NCBI GenBank assembly: GCA_964636985.1
Contig: CAZWSX010000022.1
Location: 1 to 64,000 of the forward strand
Length of the DNA: 64,000 nucleotides
Reading direction: 5' to 3'
DNA from: CAZWSX01 sp964636985
GTDB taxonomy: Bacteria > Planctomycetota > Planctomycetia > Pirellulales > Pirellulaceae
This document shows positions 1 through 7,167 of this stretch, one piece after another; the first letter of the stretch is position 1, and each line of letters starts with the position of its first letter. The position numbers and the translations under genes are program-made. Under the pieces are notes generated by a model, which searched no databases, was not told the origin of the DNA, and saw only the letters and a program-made list of their open reading frames with translations.

Positions 1-230
1 CGTTACACAACCAGAACTCTCATAACCCTTGGTACAGAAAATGGGGGCAGGCCAAGGGCATTTCCACGTCCTTTAAGGTGCAAGAGAAAAAGGGTGTGCT
101 TGCCGGTCGGTACTAGCGCAAGCTCATTTATTGCGACCTTTGGGCTAGATAGGTCATGCAAATACGTGACCGAATCAAAGAACAGGGGAAGGAGATACGA
201 CTACCGCTCTCTCGCCCTCGGAGTCAAGTT

Positions 231-836
231 ATGCTCGCCGCCGCCGAACAATCTACTTTTCTTGCAGTGCTGCCCATTGTCATAAGCGTCATCAGTCTTG
301 TTGTGTCGTTGGTCGTTGCTTTTCGTTCCTATGGTCAGGTGCGTTACAACAAACGAATTGACTTATCGATTGGAATGGTTGCCGAGTACTTTGGAACGGA
401 GTTCACGATCGTCCAGCGTGGGGCGTGGAAAGTGCGTCAATGGGCGATAAATACGCCCGAATCAATGCATCAGAACGCACGTTACTTCTGCGGCAAAGAT
501 TTCTACGAGGATGGTAAGCATGTGGTACCGTCCGAACGTGAGACGAATGAACTGACGCCTTTGCAAAATGTAAAACGCTTCATGGCATTCTGGCAGCGAC
601 TCATCGTTCTACATGAAGCGAAGCTGATAGAGCCGCCAGTCATCGTTCCACTCATGAGCCAGTACGGCTTGTGGGCAGAATTCATGAGGCATTTGTCAAA
701 GGAATGCATAGCAGTTTCGGAGCCGGATACCCCAGCGAGTGAGCTATCGAAGCAGTGGCTCGACGTGTGCGGCAAACTCGACCGATTGGATTGCACTAAG
801 AGTGTGGCCAAAGGCGTGCCGTTTTTTAACCCATGA
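231..836 (+). CDS. Hypothetical single-pass membrane protein
   Basis: I do not recognise the family. From the ATG at 231 the product is 201 residues and begins with a hydrophobic segment (about residues 9-34, rich in Val, Ile, Leu and Ser) followed by a soluble, Trp- and Arg-containing cytoplasmic domain. An in-frame ATG at 156 would add 25 basic residues ahead of the membrane segment; neither start has a convincing ribosome binding site, so the start is open. It faces the gene at 908 tail to tail and both are membrane-anchored orphans at the edge of an island with transposases. Function unknown. Confidence 0.6.
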   Translation: MLAAAEQSTFLAVLPIVISVISLVVSLVVAFRSYGQVRYNKRIDLSIGMVAEYFGTEFTIVQRGAWKVRQWAINTPESMHQNARYFCGKDFYEDGKHVVPSERETNELTPLQNVKRFMAFWQRLIVLHEAKLIEPPVIVPLMSQYGLWAEFMRHLSKECIAVSEPDTPASELSKQWLDVCGKLDRLDCTKSVAKGVPFFNP

Positions 837-907
837 ATGGTATCTCCGAGGGTAGCGGGAGAGCATCTCCAAGCGTCTATTTGTCGCACAATTCGAAGGG
901 GGGGTAG

Positions 908-1684
908 CTACTTCTTCAACTCCTCCACGGCTTCGACAACCGCTTTGAACGTCTTCTCGTACTCAAGCTTCCAATCGTCTGGAAAGGCGGCGAGATCAAC
1001 TATCTTGTCATACTTCGGTTCTTCCGCAATCGGAGTTACGAATCGATCCGGAAACTTCATGTCGAATCGTTGAGTGACTTTTCGGTGATCCTCGGTGACG
1101 TACGATACCTCGACGTAGTTGTAGATCGTAAACGGCATCGGAAAATCCTTCGGGTCCACTGCGTGCCAGCGAAGACCGTCTTCATAGTAGTTCTCCATTT
1201 CCATGCCGAAGAATTTGGGAAAAATGAACTTCTCGTTGTTGTAAAAAAGCAGTTCGCCTTTTGTGGGAGCCTTGTATCCTGAGCGATAGAAGTTGTCGAT
1301 GAGGAGCCTTTTGGAGTCGCCGCTTGCCGAGGGTATCAGAAGAAAAAGCTTGGCAATGCCATCGAGCGACCGTACCTCGCCACCGGATTTGTTCTTGGCA
1401 ACCAGACGAGCCGGTATAGGCTGTTCTGCCACGCCACTGTGATCGAAAACGAAGTATGGTGGTCTGTCTAGCCGTTGCAGTTCAGTCTGCTCTTTCACGA
1501 GCTTTAGTTCTGCCGCTGCGACCTCAAGACTCTTTTCACCGATCTTTTCCTGTTGCTCGGCGATATCCGCTTGCCTGTTTGCAATGAACAACTGCGCAAC
1601 TGAGACCACACCACCAACCACAACCACGACGACTACCTCAATCGCCCGGAGGTAGGGTTCATTATCTTTCAGCCATGCTTTCAT
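908..1684 (-). CDS. Hypothetical membrane-anchored protein with short coiled coil
   Basis: An unrecognised protein of 258 residues from the ATG at 1684. An in-frame TTG at 1723 would add 13 residues; neither start shows a clear Shine-Dalgarno site. A single N-terminal membrane helix contains a run of seven valines. It is followed by a Glu/Gln/Lys-rich segment (about residues 35-70) likely to form a coiled coil, then a soluble domain of about 190 residues ending in a charged tail. The layout of one helix, a coiled coil and a soluble domain resembles its convergent neighbour at 231, although the sequences are not obviously similar. Function unknown. Confidence 0.6.
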   Translation of the reverse strand: MKAWLKDNEPYLRAIEVVVVVVVGGVVSVAQLFIANRQADIAEQQEKIGEKSLEVAAAELKLVKEQTELQRLDRPPYFVFDHSGVAEQPIPARLVAKNKSGGEVRSLDGIAKLFLLIPSASGDSKRLLIDNFYRSGYKAPTKGELLFYNNEKFIFPKFFGMEMENYYEDGLRWHAVDPKDFPMPFTIYNYVEVSYVTEDHRKVTQRFDMKFPDRFVTPIAEEPKYDKIVDLAAFPDDWKLEYEKTFKAVVEAVEELKK

Positions 1685-1776
1685 AGCGGCGGTGCCCATG
1701 AAGTTCGGACGGTGAAATCTCAAGTTGTATTCGTTTGCGCTGATTAGGTATTGACCGAACGAAGTGGGAAAACCGG

Positions 1777-3024
1777 CTATTCGGCGACAGGGGATGGCGT
1801 TGGCTCGGGCGTGGAATCGTCCGACTCCTGCCTCCAGAATTCGGGCGCAATTCCTAGCTCAAACTGGGACTGAATCAAGCAACACAGGTTGTGGCAAAGG
1901 ATCTTACAGAGCACCTCATTCCGCATGGCACGTTGGGTTTTGCTCCTCACGTTACTGCCGAACTTCGCCTTGATCATGTGAAACGTCGTTTCGATGTTGC
2001 TTCGCTTGTGGTACTCCTTGAGGAAATCGTCTCGATGCAGCTTGTAGAAGGCAAGCATCTTCTCCCAGACACCACCTTTAGCGTCGGTGGCGTGTGACTT
2101 GAACGGGATGAACGGTTGGGCACCCGCTGCCACCGTGGCCTCAAGGTTCCTGACAGTGGAATACGCCTTGTCGGCTGACACGTTTGCGACATTAAAATGC
2201 TTGGCCGTCGTTGCAAGTAGCGGAGCGAACAACGGTGCGTCATTGGCACCACGGCTCCGTATCTCGACAGCGGTGACGACATTAGTTTTCACACCGCACA
2301 TGGCATGAACTTTTACCCAGTCTTTGCCGCTCCGCTCAGCGTTGTACTTCTCGTCGAACCACTTGATGTATTTCGACACCGAAAAGCCGGTGCTATCGAC
2401 TGCGAAGTCCTTCTCGACTTCCACCAAGGGTAGGCTGGACTCGTCGATCAGTCGCAATAGGATTGGCTCGACCTCTTCGCCGTCCATAAACCGAGAAACG
2501 CTGCTGTGGCCAATTGAAGCTGAAATCAACCCCTCGTTTCGGAGTCCTTCAAGATCACCGAGGCTCCGTCGAGCAGAGGTTGTCAAGAACACCTTGTAGA
2601 CGTTGAAGAAGATGAGGTCGGAGACGGGAACTCGTCGCCTACCCACCTCAGCGATAGGTGTGATCAGTGGCCTGCAAAGCTCGAACAGCAGTTTCTTAAA
2701 GTAGCGCTTTTCATTCAGTTGTGCTTTGTTGTAGGCAGGCCAATTTTGGCGATACGTTGGCTTAGTTGGGACTGCAAGTTCCTGTTTCTCGGGCGTGGGT
2801 GCGATGACCTGCCCCTCTCGCTGAGCCACTGTCTGAGCGGCAAAAATGTGTTTGCAATCGTGCTGCCACTCGGCGTGATCGGAGCAGGTGCAGGTCCGCT
2901 TTTGGAGATTGACGAGGTAGCTCTTGGCTGCCAACGACTGGGAGGGGACCACCCACAATCCGTTGTGCTGTATGATCTTGGCCAGAGCGGCGATGAGCAG
3001 GCCCTTTTGTTCACGAATGTCCAT
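1777..3024 (-). CDS. DDE transposase with N-terminal SWIM zinc finger
   Basis: The 415-residue product has a SWIM-type zinc finger near its N-terminus (C45-x-C47, then C57-x-H59) and a DDE transposase domain of the IS4/IS5/IS1182 kind. Catalytic-type positions lie in the motifs AVDSTGF, SADKAYS and RSNIETTFHMIK, and a C-terminal segment resembles DDE_Tnp_1 ends. The reading frame stays open upstream to 3432, but that extension overlaps the plausible gene at 3116 on the other strand, so I start at the ATG at 3024. I found no clear terminal inverted repeats or target duplication. The same architecture recurs at 7124. It would move its own element; the role of the SWIM finger, presumably DNA binding, is inferred. 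Confidence 0.85.
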   Translation of the reverse strand: MDIREQKGLLIAALAKIIQHNGLWVVPSQSLAAKSYLVNLQKRTCTCSDHAEWQHDCKHIFAAQTVAQREGQVIAPTPEKQELAVPTKPTYRQNWPAYNKAQLNEKRYFKKLLFELCRPLITPIAEVGRRRVPVSDLIFFNVYKVFLTTSARRSLGDLEGLRNEGLISASIGHSSVSRFMDGEEVEPILLRLIDESSLPLVEVEKDFAVDSTGFSVSKYIKWFDEKYNAERSGKDWVKVHAMCGVKTNVVTAVEIRSRGANDAPLFAPLLATTAKHFNVANVSADKAYSTVRNLEATVAAGAQPFIPFKSHATDAKGGVWEKMLAFYKLHRDDFLKEYHKRSNIETTFHMIKAKFGSNVRSKTQRAMRNEVLCKILCHNLCCLIQSQFELGIAPEFWRQESDDSTPEPTPSPVAE

Positions 3025-3115
3025 GAGTGCCCCTTGCGGTATATTACTAGAAGGTATACACTGAAGGGTAGCTCGATGGATCGCTGCGTCAAGAGCACGG
3101 AAGGAATTTTCAGGG

Positions 3116-3274
3116 ATGGCCAAAATCCAGCTTTGGGGTTGGAAGTGCGAACGATGTGAACACACTTGGGTTCCACGAGACGGAGCCAAGGAGGAGCCTC
3201 GTGTTTGCCCGAAGTGCAAATCGCCGTATTGGAACCAGCCACGGAAGGTGAAAAAGGAAGGCAAGAAGTCGTGA
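3116..3274 (+). CDS. Small double-CxxC zinc-ribbon protein (52 aa)
   Basis: This short frame runs from the ATG at 3116 to the TGA at 3272-3274, with AAGGAA about 10 bases upstream of the start. The product opens MAKIQLWGWKCERC and contains C11-x2-C14 and C31-x2-C34. These form a zinc ribbon of 20-residue spacing followed by a highly basic tail. Very small ribbon proteins with a WxxR segment between the pairs and a CPKCxSPYWN motif are, as I recall, widespread in bacteria and archaea as conserved hypotheticals. It is divergent from the transposase at 3024. It probably binds zinc and possibly nucleic acid; no specific role can be assigned. Confidence 0.75.
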   Translation: MAKIQLWGWKCERCEHTWVPRDGAKEEPRVCPKCKSPYWNQPRKVKKEGKKS

Positions 3275-3340
3275 GCACCTGAGTTCGGAAAATAGCCCTG
3301 CGGCTTGATTCTTGCTTCCCAGTCGTCTTGCCGAGTACGC

Positions 3341-3430
3341 TTTCTTGCCGAGTACGATAGTGCCGTCCGTAAATCAGCAAGGAGTGTAAGCATCATTTGT
3401 AGCTGCCACAGCCACTTCACAATTCGTTGC
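3341..3430. repeat. Copy 1 of a ~90-bp direct repeat
   Basis: This stretch recurs at 4350-4439 with most bases unchanged; for example CTGCCACAGCCACTTCACAA is shared exactly. Read on the minus strand, several differences are synonymous and both copies give the peptide CEVAVAAT and later DGTIV-x-GKK. Copy 1 has an in-frame TGA. They look like remnants of one coding sequence. Confidence 0.6.
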
Positions 3431-3485
3431 ATCGGTCACATGCGGATACAATGGTGTATTCATTCCGATCAGTGGAGCATCGAAT

Positions 3486-3830
3486 ATGGCGATTTTTGTT
3501 GTGACACCCAGCCCTAAGGCATTACTCACATCCATTTACAAAGCGATTGACGACGGTCACGTGGTCACATGGGAATACGATGCTGATGGTGACTTTACCC
3601 ACGCTACTCAGCCTGACAATCAGTGGCGGCACAAGGCGTGGATGCGACCGAAAACGATTGATGGCGCCCTCACATTCGGGATCATAAAACGCAAAGGCGA
3701 AGACCTGTCCAAGGAGGTCTACGCTGTTTATCACGGTAGATTCATTGAAATGCTTCTTGCCCACTTCGACGCTGATTTTTCATCGGCGCAGGCTACAGCC
3801 CAGCTTGTGTCGCCCGATCTGGAAAAATAG
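3486..3830 (+). CDS. Hypothetical protein (114 aa)
   Basis: A small soluble protein with no signal peptide or membrane segment and no family I recognise. It begins MAIFVVTPSP and has alternating hydrophobic and polar stretches with many aromatic and His residues, suggesting a compact alpha/beta fold. GGAG lies 8 bases ahead of the ATG at 3486. Its end overlaps by 38 bases the convergent gene at 3793. Such short MA-I-F-V-V proteins are often found with mobile or defence genes, but nothing here fixes a function. Confidence 0.55.
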   Translation: MAIFVVTPSPKALLTSIYKAIDDGHVVTWEYDADGDFTHATQPDNQWRHKAWMRPKTIDGALTFGIIKRKGEDLSKEVYAVYHGRFIEMLLAHFDADFSSAQATAQLVSPDLEK

Positions 3831-4182
3831 GGACGTCCTTTTCTGGATGCGCCCACTGTTTCGGTACAGTGGGATCGTGCCGATTCGTTTTGTTTGGGCT
3901 CGGCGCATGATGCTTGTGGCAGCATCTGTTGAGATGGTCACAGTCAATGAGGAAATTGTGGGTGAGCATCGCCTCTTTGGCTAACAGTGCAGCGTGGCGA
4001 ATGGCTTTCGTGGCACGGTCACGATCTGGGGACCACGGAACCGTTTCGATCACGGTTTTTGCAAAAGCTTTTGCGGCTTCATTGATCCTCAAACAGTTCG
4101 TGGCGTCATCTGGACGTGTTGGTCTGGTGGGGAAGTCCCACTCAAGCTCTCTCATTCTGAGGTCATCGATCTTGTCGTACAT
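3793..4182 (-). CDS. Acb2/Tad1-hairpin-like small protein
   Basis: The ATG at 4182 follows a strong site, AAAGGAGA, with a short spacer, so I reject the longer frame starting at 4218. The 129-residue product has a central helical hairpin pattern (about residues 31-76: RINEAAKAFAKTVIETVP, then DRATKAIRHAALLAKEAM). This matches what I remember of the Acb2/Tad1 hairpin family: small phage proteins that sequester the cyclic nucleotide signals of CBASS or Thoeris defence. The match is from memory of the pattern only. The C-terminal tail is rich in Cys and His (CDH..CCHKHH) and is not part of that family. It lies between two gene fragments (repeats at 3341 and 4350) in an island, which fits a phage-derived origin. 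Confidence 0.5.
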   Translation of the reverse strand: MYDKIDDLRMRELEWDFPTRPTRPDDATNCLRINEAAKAFAKTVIETVPWSPDRDRATKAIRHAALLAKEAMLTHNFLIDCDHLNRCCHKHHAPSPNKTNRHDPTVPKQWAHPEKDVPIFPDRATQAGL

Positions 4183-4349
4183 AAAATTCTCCTTTTGGGG
4201 TGATGTAGTTTGCCCCATAGGTAGGAGAGTTATCGGTCAAAAAAAATGGACGCAGACGAGAAGTTTTCAGCCACAGCTTTTCGCCCCCAACAACTTTTGC
4301 GCTACGGACGACGGCGCCAGCCTATCGTGGGACACCCTTGCGGTCGGCG

Positions 4350-4439
4350 TTTCTTGCCGACTACGATGGTGCCGTCCCTAAGAAACCAAGGAGATTGAGC
4401 TTTATCCGTGGCTGCCACAGCCACTTCACAACTCGTTGA
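4350..4439. repeat. Copy 2 of a ~90-bp direct repeat
   Basis: Partner of the copy at 3341-3430, about 1 kb away on the same strand. On the minus strand this copy lacks the stop codon seen in copy 1 and reads through as T-S-CEVAVAAT ... WFLRDGTIVVGKK. The two copies flank the gene at 3486 and the Acb2/Tad1-like gene. Confidence 0.6.
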
Positions 4440-4520
4440 GCGAATTCGGCTCTGCTTCCCTACAAACCGCCAAACGAGGGCTTCCGCCCTCGAAACACAA
4501 GGAGCAGTGCATGAGATCGT

Positions 4521-4540
4521 CGCTCCCCGAAAGGGGAGCG
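4521..4540. other. Perfect GAAA-loop hairpin
   Basis: CGCTCCCC and GGGGAGCG pair perfectly around a GAAA tetraloop. It lies in the otherwise empty 4183-4664 interval, about 125 bases upstream of the GYF-domain gene, and has no T-run, so it is not a simple terminator. It may be a stable RNA element or a dispersed repeat. Confidence 0.45.
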
Positions 4541-4664
4541 TCGGCCATGCGCTATTCTTGTGCGCCCTTGGCGGGGCTGTAGGGAGTAGCCGTGGTGCGG
4601 ACGCTCCTTTTTTAGTTTCTTGAGTTCGCACCTCGCTTCAACACTTTTAAGCGAGGACTTTCTC

Positions 4665-5273
4665 ATGGCAAAATGGTTTGTCGTACAAAGCGGTAGGGAA
4701 TTTGGGCCCGTTACTTCCAGTCAACTCAAGCAAATGGCAGCGACGGGCCAAGTTCAACCCGATACGCTGGTGCGACGGGAGGACAAACAAGTGGCAGGGG
4801 CTGCTGGCAAGGTCAACGGATTATTTGCCGTGCCACCGCCACAGTCTCAGCCGCCTCCCCTCACAACGAAAACGCCTGATCCGGTACCCCCGCCCGCACC
4901 AGCTCAATCCTCAAACAATCCTCAATGGACGGTTGTGTCAGCCATTTGTGGTGGCTTAGTGTTCTTCTGTTGCGGTGGAATTTGCTGCTCTGGTGCTCTT
5001 TTCTCAGGTGGGGGAAATGCTCCCCCTGTTAAGACAGAATTCAAAACCGAGGAGGAGTTTAGGAGATTGGTCATGGGCAAGAGCACCGACGAAGTGATCG
5101 CTGCTGTCGGCAAGCCGGGTGATATAAACCCCAGTGGACGATTTACAAATGGGGAAACATACGACGAGTCTTGGGTTTACTACCGCTGCCTCACTCACAA
5201 GGCGACAGGTAAAAAGCAGAACGTCGTCGTGTTCTTCACCGATGACCGTGTAGTCGAAACTAGTGTGCGATAG
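4665..5273 (+). CDS. GYF_2-domain membrane protein with BamE/SmpA-like C-terminal domain
   Basis: The ATG at 4665 follows GCGAGGA by 7 bases; an earlier in-frame start at 4620 adds only weak sequence. The 202-residue product has a GYF_2 domain (residues 1-45: W4, the GP pair at 14-15, then LKQMAATGQVQPDTLV). A proline-rich linker (57-86) and one membrane helix (about 88-113, with several Cys and Gly) follow. The C-terminal domain carries the motif LVMGKSTDEVIAAVGKPG, typical of SmpA/OmlA/BamE-like folds. GYF_2 proteins with membrane helices are very numerous in planctomycetes; the domain is thought to bind proline-rich peptides. It faces the ATP-grasp gene tail to tail with 2 bases between stop codons. 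Function unknown. Confidence 0.75.
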   Translation: MAKWFVVQSGREFGPVTSSQLKQMAATGQVQPDTLVRREDKQVAGAAGKVNGLFAVPPPQSQPPPLTTKTPDPVPPPAPAQSSNNPQWTVVSAICGGLVFFCCGGICCSGALFSGGGNAPPVKTEFKTEEEFRRLVMGKSTDEVIAAVGKPGDINPSGRFTNGETYDESWVYYRCLTHKATGKKQNVVVFFTDDRVVETSVR

Positions 5274-5275
5274 CG

Positions 5276-6262
5276 TCACAAGGGTGGCAACGAGTCGCAG
5301 CGAGATATGAGCAGGTCGCAAAACGCATCGGTGATCCCGAGGCTCAATGCCTCATCTAACCACAGCCATTGTCCGGCTGGATTGCATTCAAGAAAGACCT
5401 CCCTACCTTCGGGTGTGACAATGAAGTCGTATGTGGCACAGTCGAGACCAAGAGCGGCGTGTAGAGCCTGCAACCGAATAAGCGTCGTTGTACTAAGTTC
5501 TGATTTTTCTAGGAGACGGTCGTCCTGCTCAATTCGCCAGTCCAATTTTCCGTACCGACTCTTTTGAGAGTCGATTTTTACGACAAACACTCGTTCACCA
5601 ACGATCGTGACTCTCAGTTCGTAGAGCTTGGTGATCTCGGGCTGGAAGATGCACGGAGCCGCTGCAATGGCTAATTCGTTCGCAGTCAATGTCGCATTTG
5701 AAAGCTGTGTGGTATAGACGAATTTGTCGGGATGAATCAGATGTCCCGATAGCGACTTGTAGATTAAGTCTTTGTGGTTAGACAGGTCCAGGCGAGCAAT
5801 CTCGCAATCATTTGAAAACACAGTATCCGGGACATCCAACTCGTGTTTGTAAGCCATTGTGAGATTAAACGGCTTGAACGATGCCCGCTGCTGGGAGTGG
5901 GGATTGTTTATCCACGCACAATGATCGAGCAGAAGGTAAAGCGAGTTCAAGAAATGCCTCCACTCGGCCCATTGAAATGCCTCAGAAGAAGTTGTGTCTG
6001 GCCCGGCGAATTCGACGGGACGAGTTGGCTTTACACGCCACCAGATGGCACCAATAGGGGCGGATAGTGCTTGTTGCTGATCAGGAGAACGCAGGACGAA
6101 CTTCGCCTTCCCGCCGATTACTGAATACGACAAACGATAGCGATCATCATGTCGATTAAACAGAAAGAATGGACAGTTGCGTTGTCGTAGCTTGTCGATT
6201 ACCGCTACAGCATGTGGGTCATGGTTCTGAGCCAAAATTAACACGCAGTTTTGGTTTGTCAT
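5276..6262 (-). CDS. MvdD-type ATP-grasp ligase, candidate graspetide (RiPP) maturase
   Basis: The 328-residue length is typical of MvdC/MvdD ATP-grasp enzymes, which form ester or amide bonds between side chains of a ribosomal peptide. The N-terminal Rossmann-like part (LILAQNHDPHAVAVIDKL...FFLFNRHDD) matches that family. Residues seen that fit the ATP-grasp core are K169 in LIYKS, the YELRVT segment (214-219), the DSQ at 230-232, DWR at 241-243, D279 and the metal/phosphate motif LECNPAGQWLW (291-301). The Shine-Dalgarno site is weak. It lies 68 bases downstream of a small gene on the same strand whose product looks like the substrate (see 6331). No transporter, protease or acetyltransferase lies alongside. 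The enzyme call is strong; the substrate is inferred. Confidence 0.85.
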   Translation of the reverse strand: MTNQNCVLILAQNHDPHAVAVIDKLRQRNCPFFLFNRHDDRYRLSYSVIGGKAKFVLRSPDQQQALSAPIGAIWWRVKPTRPVEFAGPDTTSSEAFQWAEWRHFLNSLYLLLDHCAWINNPHSQQRASFKPFNLTMAYKHELDVPDTVFSNDCEIARLDLSNHKDLIYKSLSGHLIHPDKFVYTTQLSNATLTANELAIAAAPCIFQPEITKLYELRVTIVGERVFVVKIDSQKSRYGKLDWRIEQDDRLLEKSELSTTTLIRLQALHAALGLDCATYDFIVTPEGREVFLECNPAGQWLWLDEALSLGITDAFCDLLISRCDSLPPL

Positions 6263-6330
6263 GGTTCAACGGAGCCGGTACATCTACCTACCGGCCCAAA
6301 TCATAGGTAATTTTCGAGTCAACTTAAGGG

Positions 6331-6531
6331 TTAGTCCACGTCGACGCCAGCGTCGACATCCCAGTTTGTGCCCGTCACTTTTGTCGTCGCTGAGCCACCC
6401 AATGTTGTCGCCGTGCCCGTCTGGGCACTCTGACATCCATAAGGTTGACCTTGATTGCCTTGCTGAGTTTCTTGGCTTTGATTCCCCTGACCAATCGGAA
6501 TGACGATCATCGGTCCAACATCTCGGCTCAT
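6331..6531 (-). CDS. Candidate graspetide precursor peptide (66 aa)
   Basis: This small gene sits just upstream of the ATP-grasp ligase on the same strand. The ATG at 6531 has GGAG 7 bases upstream; another ATG at 6537 adds two residues. The N-terminal part (residues 1-15, MSRDVGPMIVIPIGQ) could be a leader. It is followed by a Gln/Gly/Asn-rich linker (16-38) with one Cys at 33. The last 18 residues are TTKVTGTNWDVDAGVDVD. Microviridin cores have Thr-x-Lys, then a Ser/Thr, then an acidic-Trp-acidic tail, and ligases join Thr/Ser/Lys to Asp/Glu. Here T49, T50, K51, T53 and T55 could pair with D58, D60, D64 and D66. There is no PFFARFL leader motif. The assignment rests on position and composition, not on a known homologue. 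Confidence 0.65.
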   Translation of the reverse strand: MSRDVGPMIVIPIGQGNQSQETQQGNQGQPYGCQSAQTGTATTLGGSATTKVTGTNWDVDAGVDVD

Positions 6532-6621
6532 TGGCATTCTCCATAGTGATTGCAGAGCCTAAGTACAGAGACGCCGCATCGGCAGTGCCCCACCTTAGGC
6601 AACTCATACATCCAAAATATG

Positions 6622-6649
6622 GTTGTACAGACGGCGTACTGTCAGTCAA
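6622..6649 (-). promoter_or_regulatory. Possible sigma-70 promoter for the graspetide pair
   Basis: On the minus strand TTGACT (6644-6649) is followed after 16 bases by TACAAC (6622-6627). Transcription would begin near 6615 and give a leader of about 85 bases before the precursor. That leader contains a 7-bp inverted repeat, GCCTAAG/CTTAGGC (6557-6563 and 6594-6600). The -10 match is imperfect. Confidence 0.35.
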
Positions 6650-6978
6650 GCGTTTGAGATTACGTTTTTTGTCTTGGCGTTAGCGCAAGAACACTAGCAG
6701 TATGACGCTGATGGGGGGAATGCTATCAGCATGGTTTCCACTGCAAGGCGATGAGCGGTAGACGACGAAAGGTTAAAGTACCGACGGTCCTCGATTGGTT
6801 TGACTGCTCGATCGCTTCCGTCGAAATGGTGAATACTTGCAAAAGCGCTCACGAGCTTCCTTCAGCCTCGATAGGGGATGGCGTCCTTCCATAGCCTGTT
6901 GCCGGTTCAAAAATATTTGGCGATCCTAAATATAGGACAAACTACGGCGAAGCACGTTCGCCGACGTGAGGAATATAC
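6650..6978. other. Intergenic region without recognised gene
   Basis: The stretch between the candidate promoter and the short frame at 6979 has no open frame with coding character that I can support. I see no RNA gene signature. It probably contains the edge of the mobile element whose transposase ends at 7124. Confidence 0.5.
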
Positions 6979-7167
6979 ATGAACTTCCAAGACGAGCGAG
7001 ACTTTTTCATCTCCTACCTCGAAGAACTGCTCTCCACCCCATACGGAGATCTGCCAGATGAGCCGTTGAATAAAAAACCAACAGCTACGCCCAAAAAACC
7101 ACTCCCCAACTCTGGAAAGAGAGCTACCCCTTCCAAAACTCGATCGTCATCCCCAGTTCGTACCTAG
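6979..7167 (+). pseudogene. Short frame running into the transposase 3' end, possibly truncated
   Basis: GAGGAA precedes the ATG at 6979 and the first 30 residues (MNFQDERDFFISYLEELLSTP) look like a genuine acidic amphipathic helix. From about residue 30 the frame becomes Lys/Pro/Ser/Thr-rich and then overlaps the antisense end of the transposase gene at 7124. The simplest reading is a host gene interrupted by insertion of the element, keeping only its first 30-45 codons. It could instead be a complete short protein. Confidence 0.35.

Noticed and set aside
3025..3432. N-terminal extension of the transposase frame
   Set aside because: It overlaps the plausible small gene at 3116 and one of the direct repeats; the ATG at 3024 gives the expected SWIM layout.
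6284..6649. 121-residue minus-strand frame overlapping the graspetide precursor
   Set aside because: It lacks a ribosome site and overlaps the better-supported 66-residue frame in another phase.
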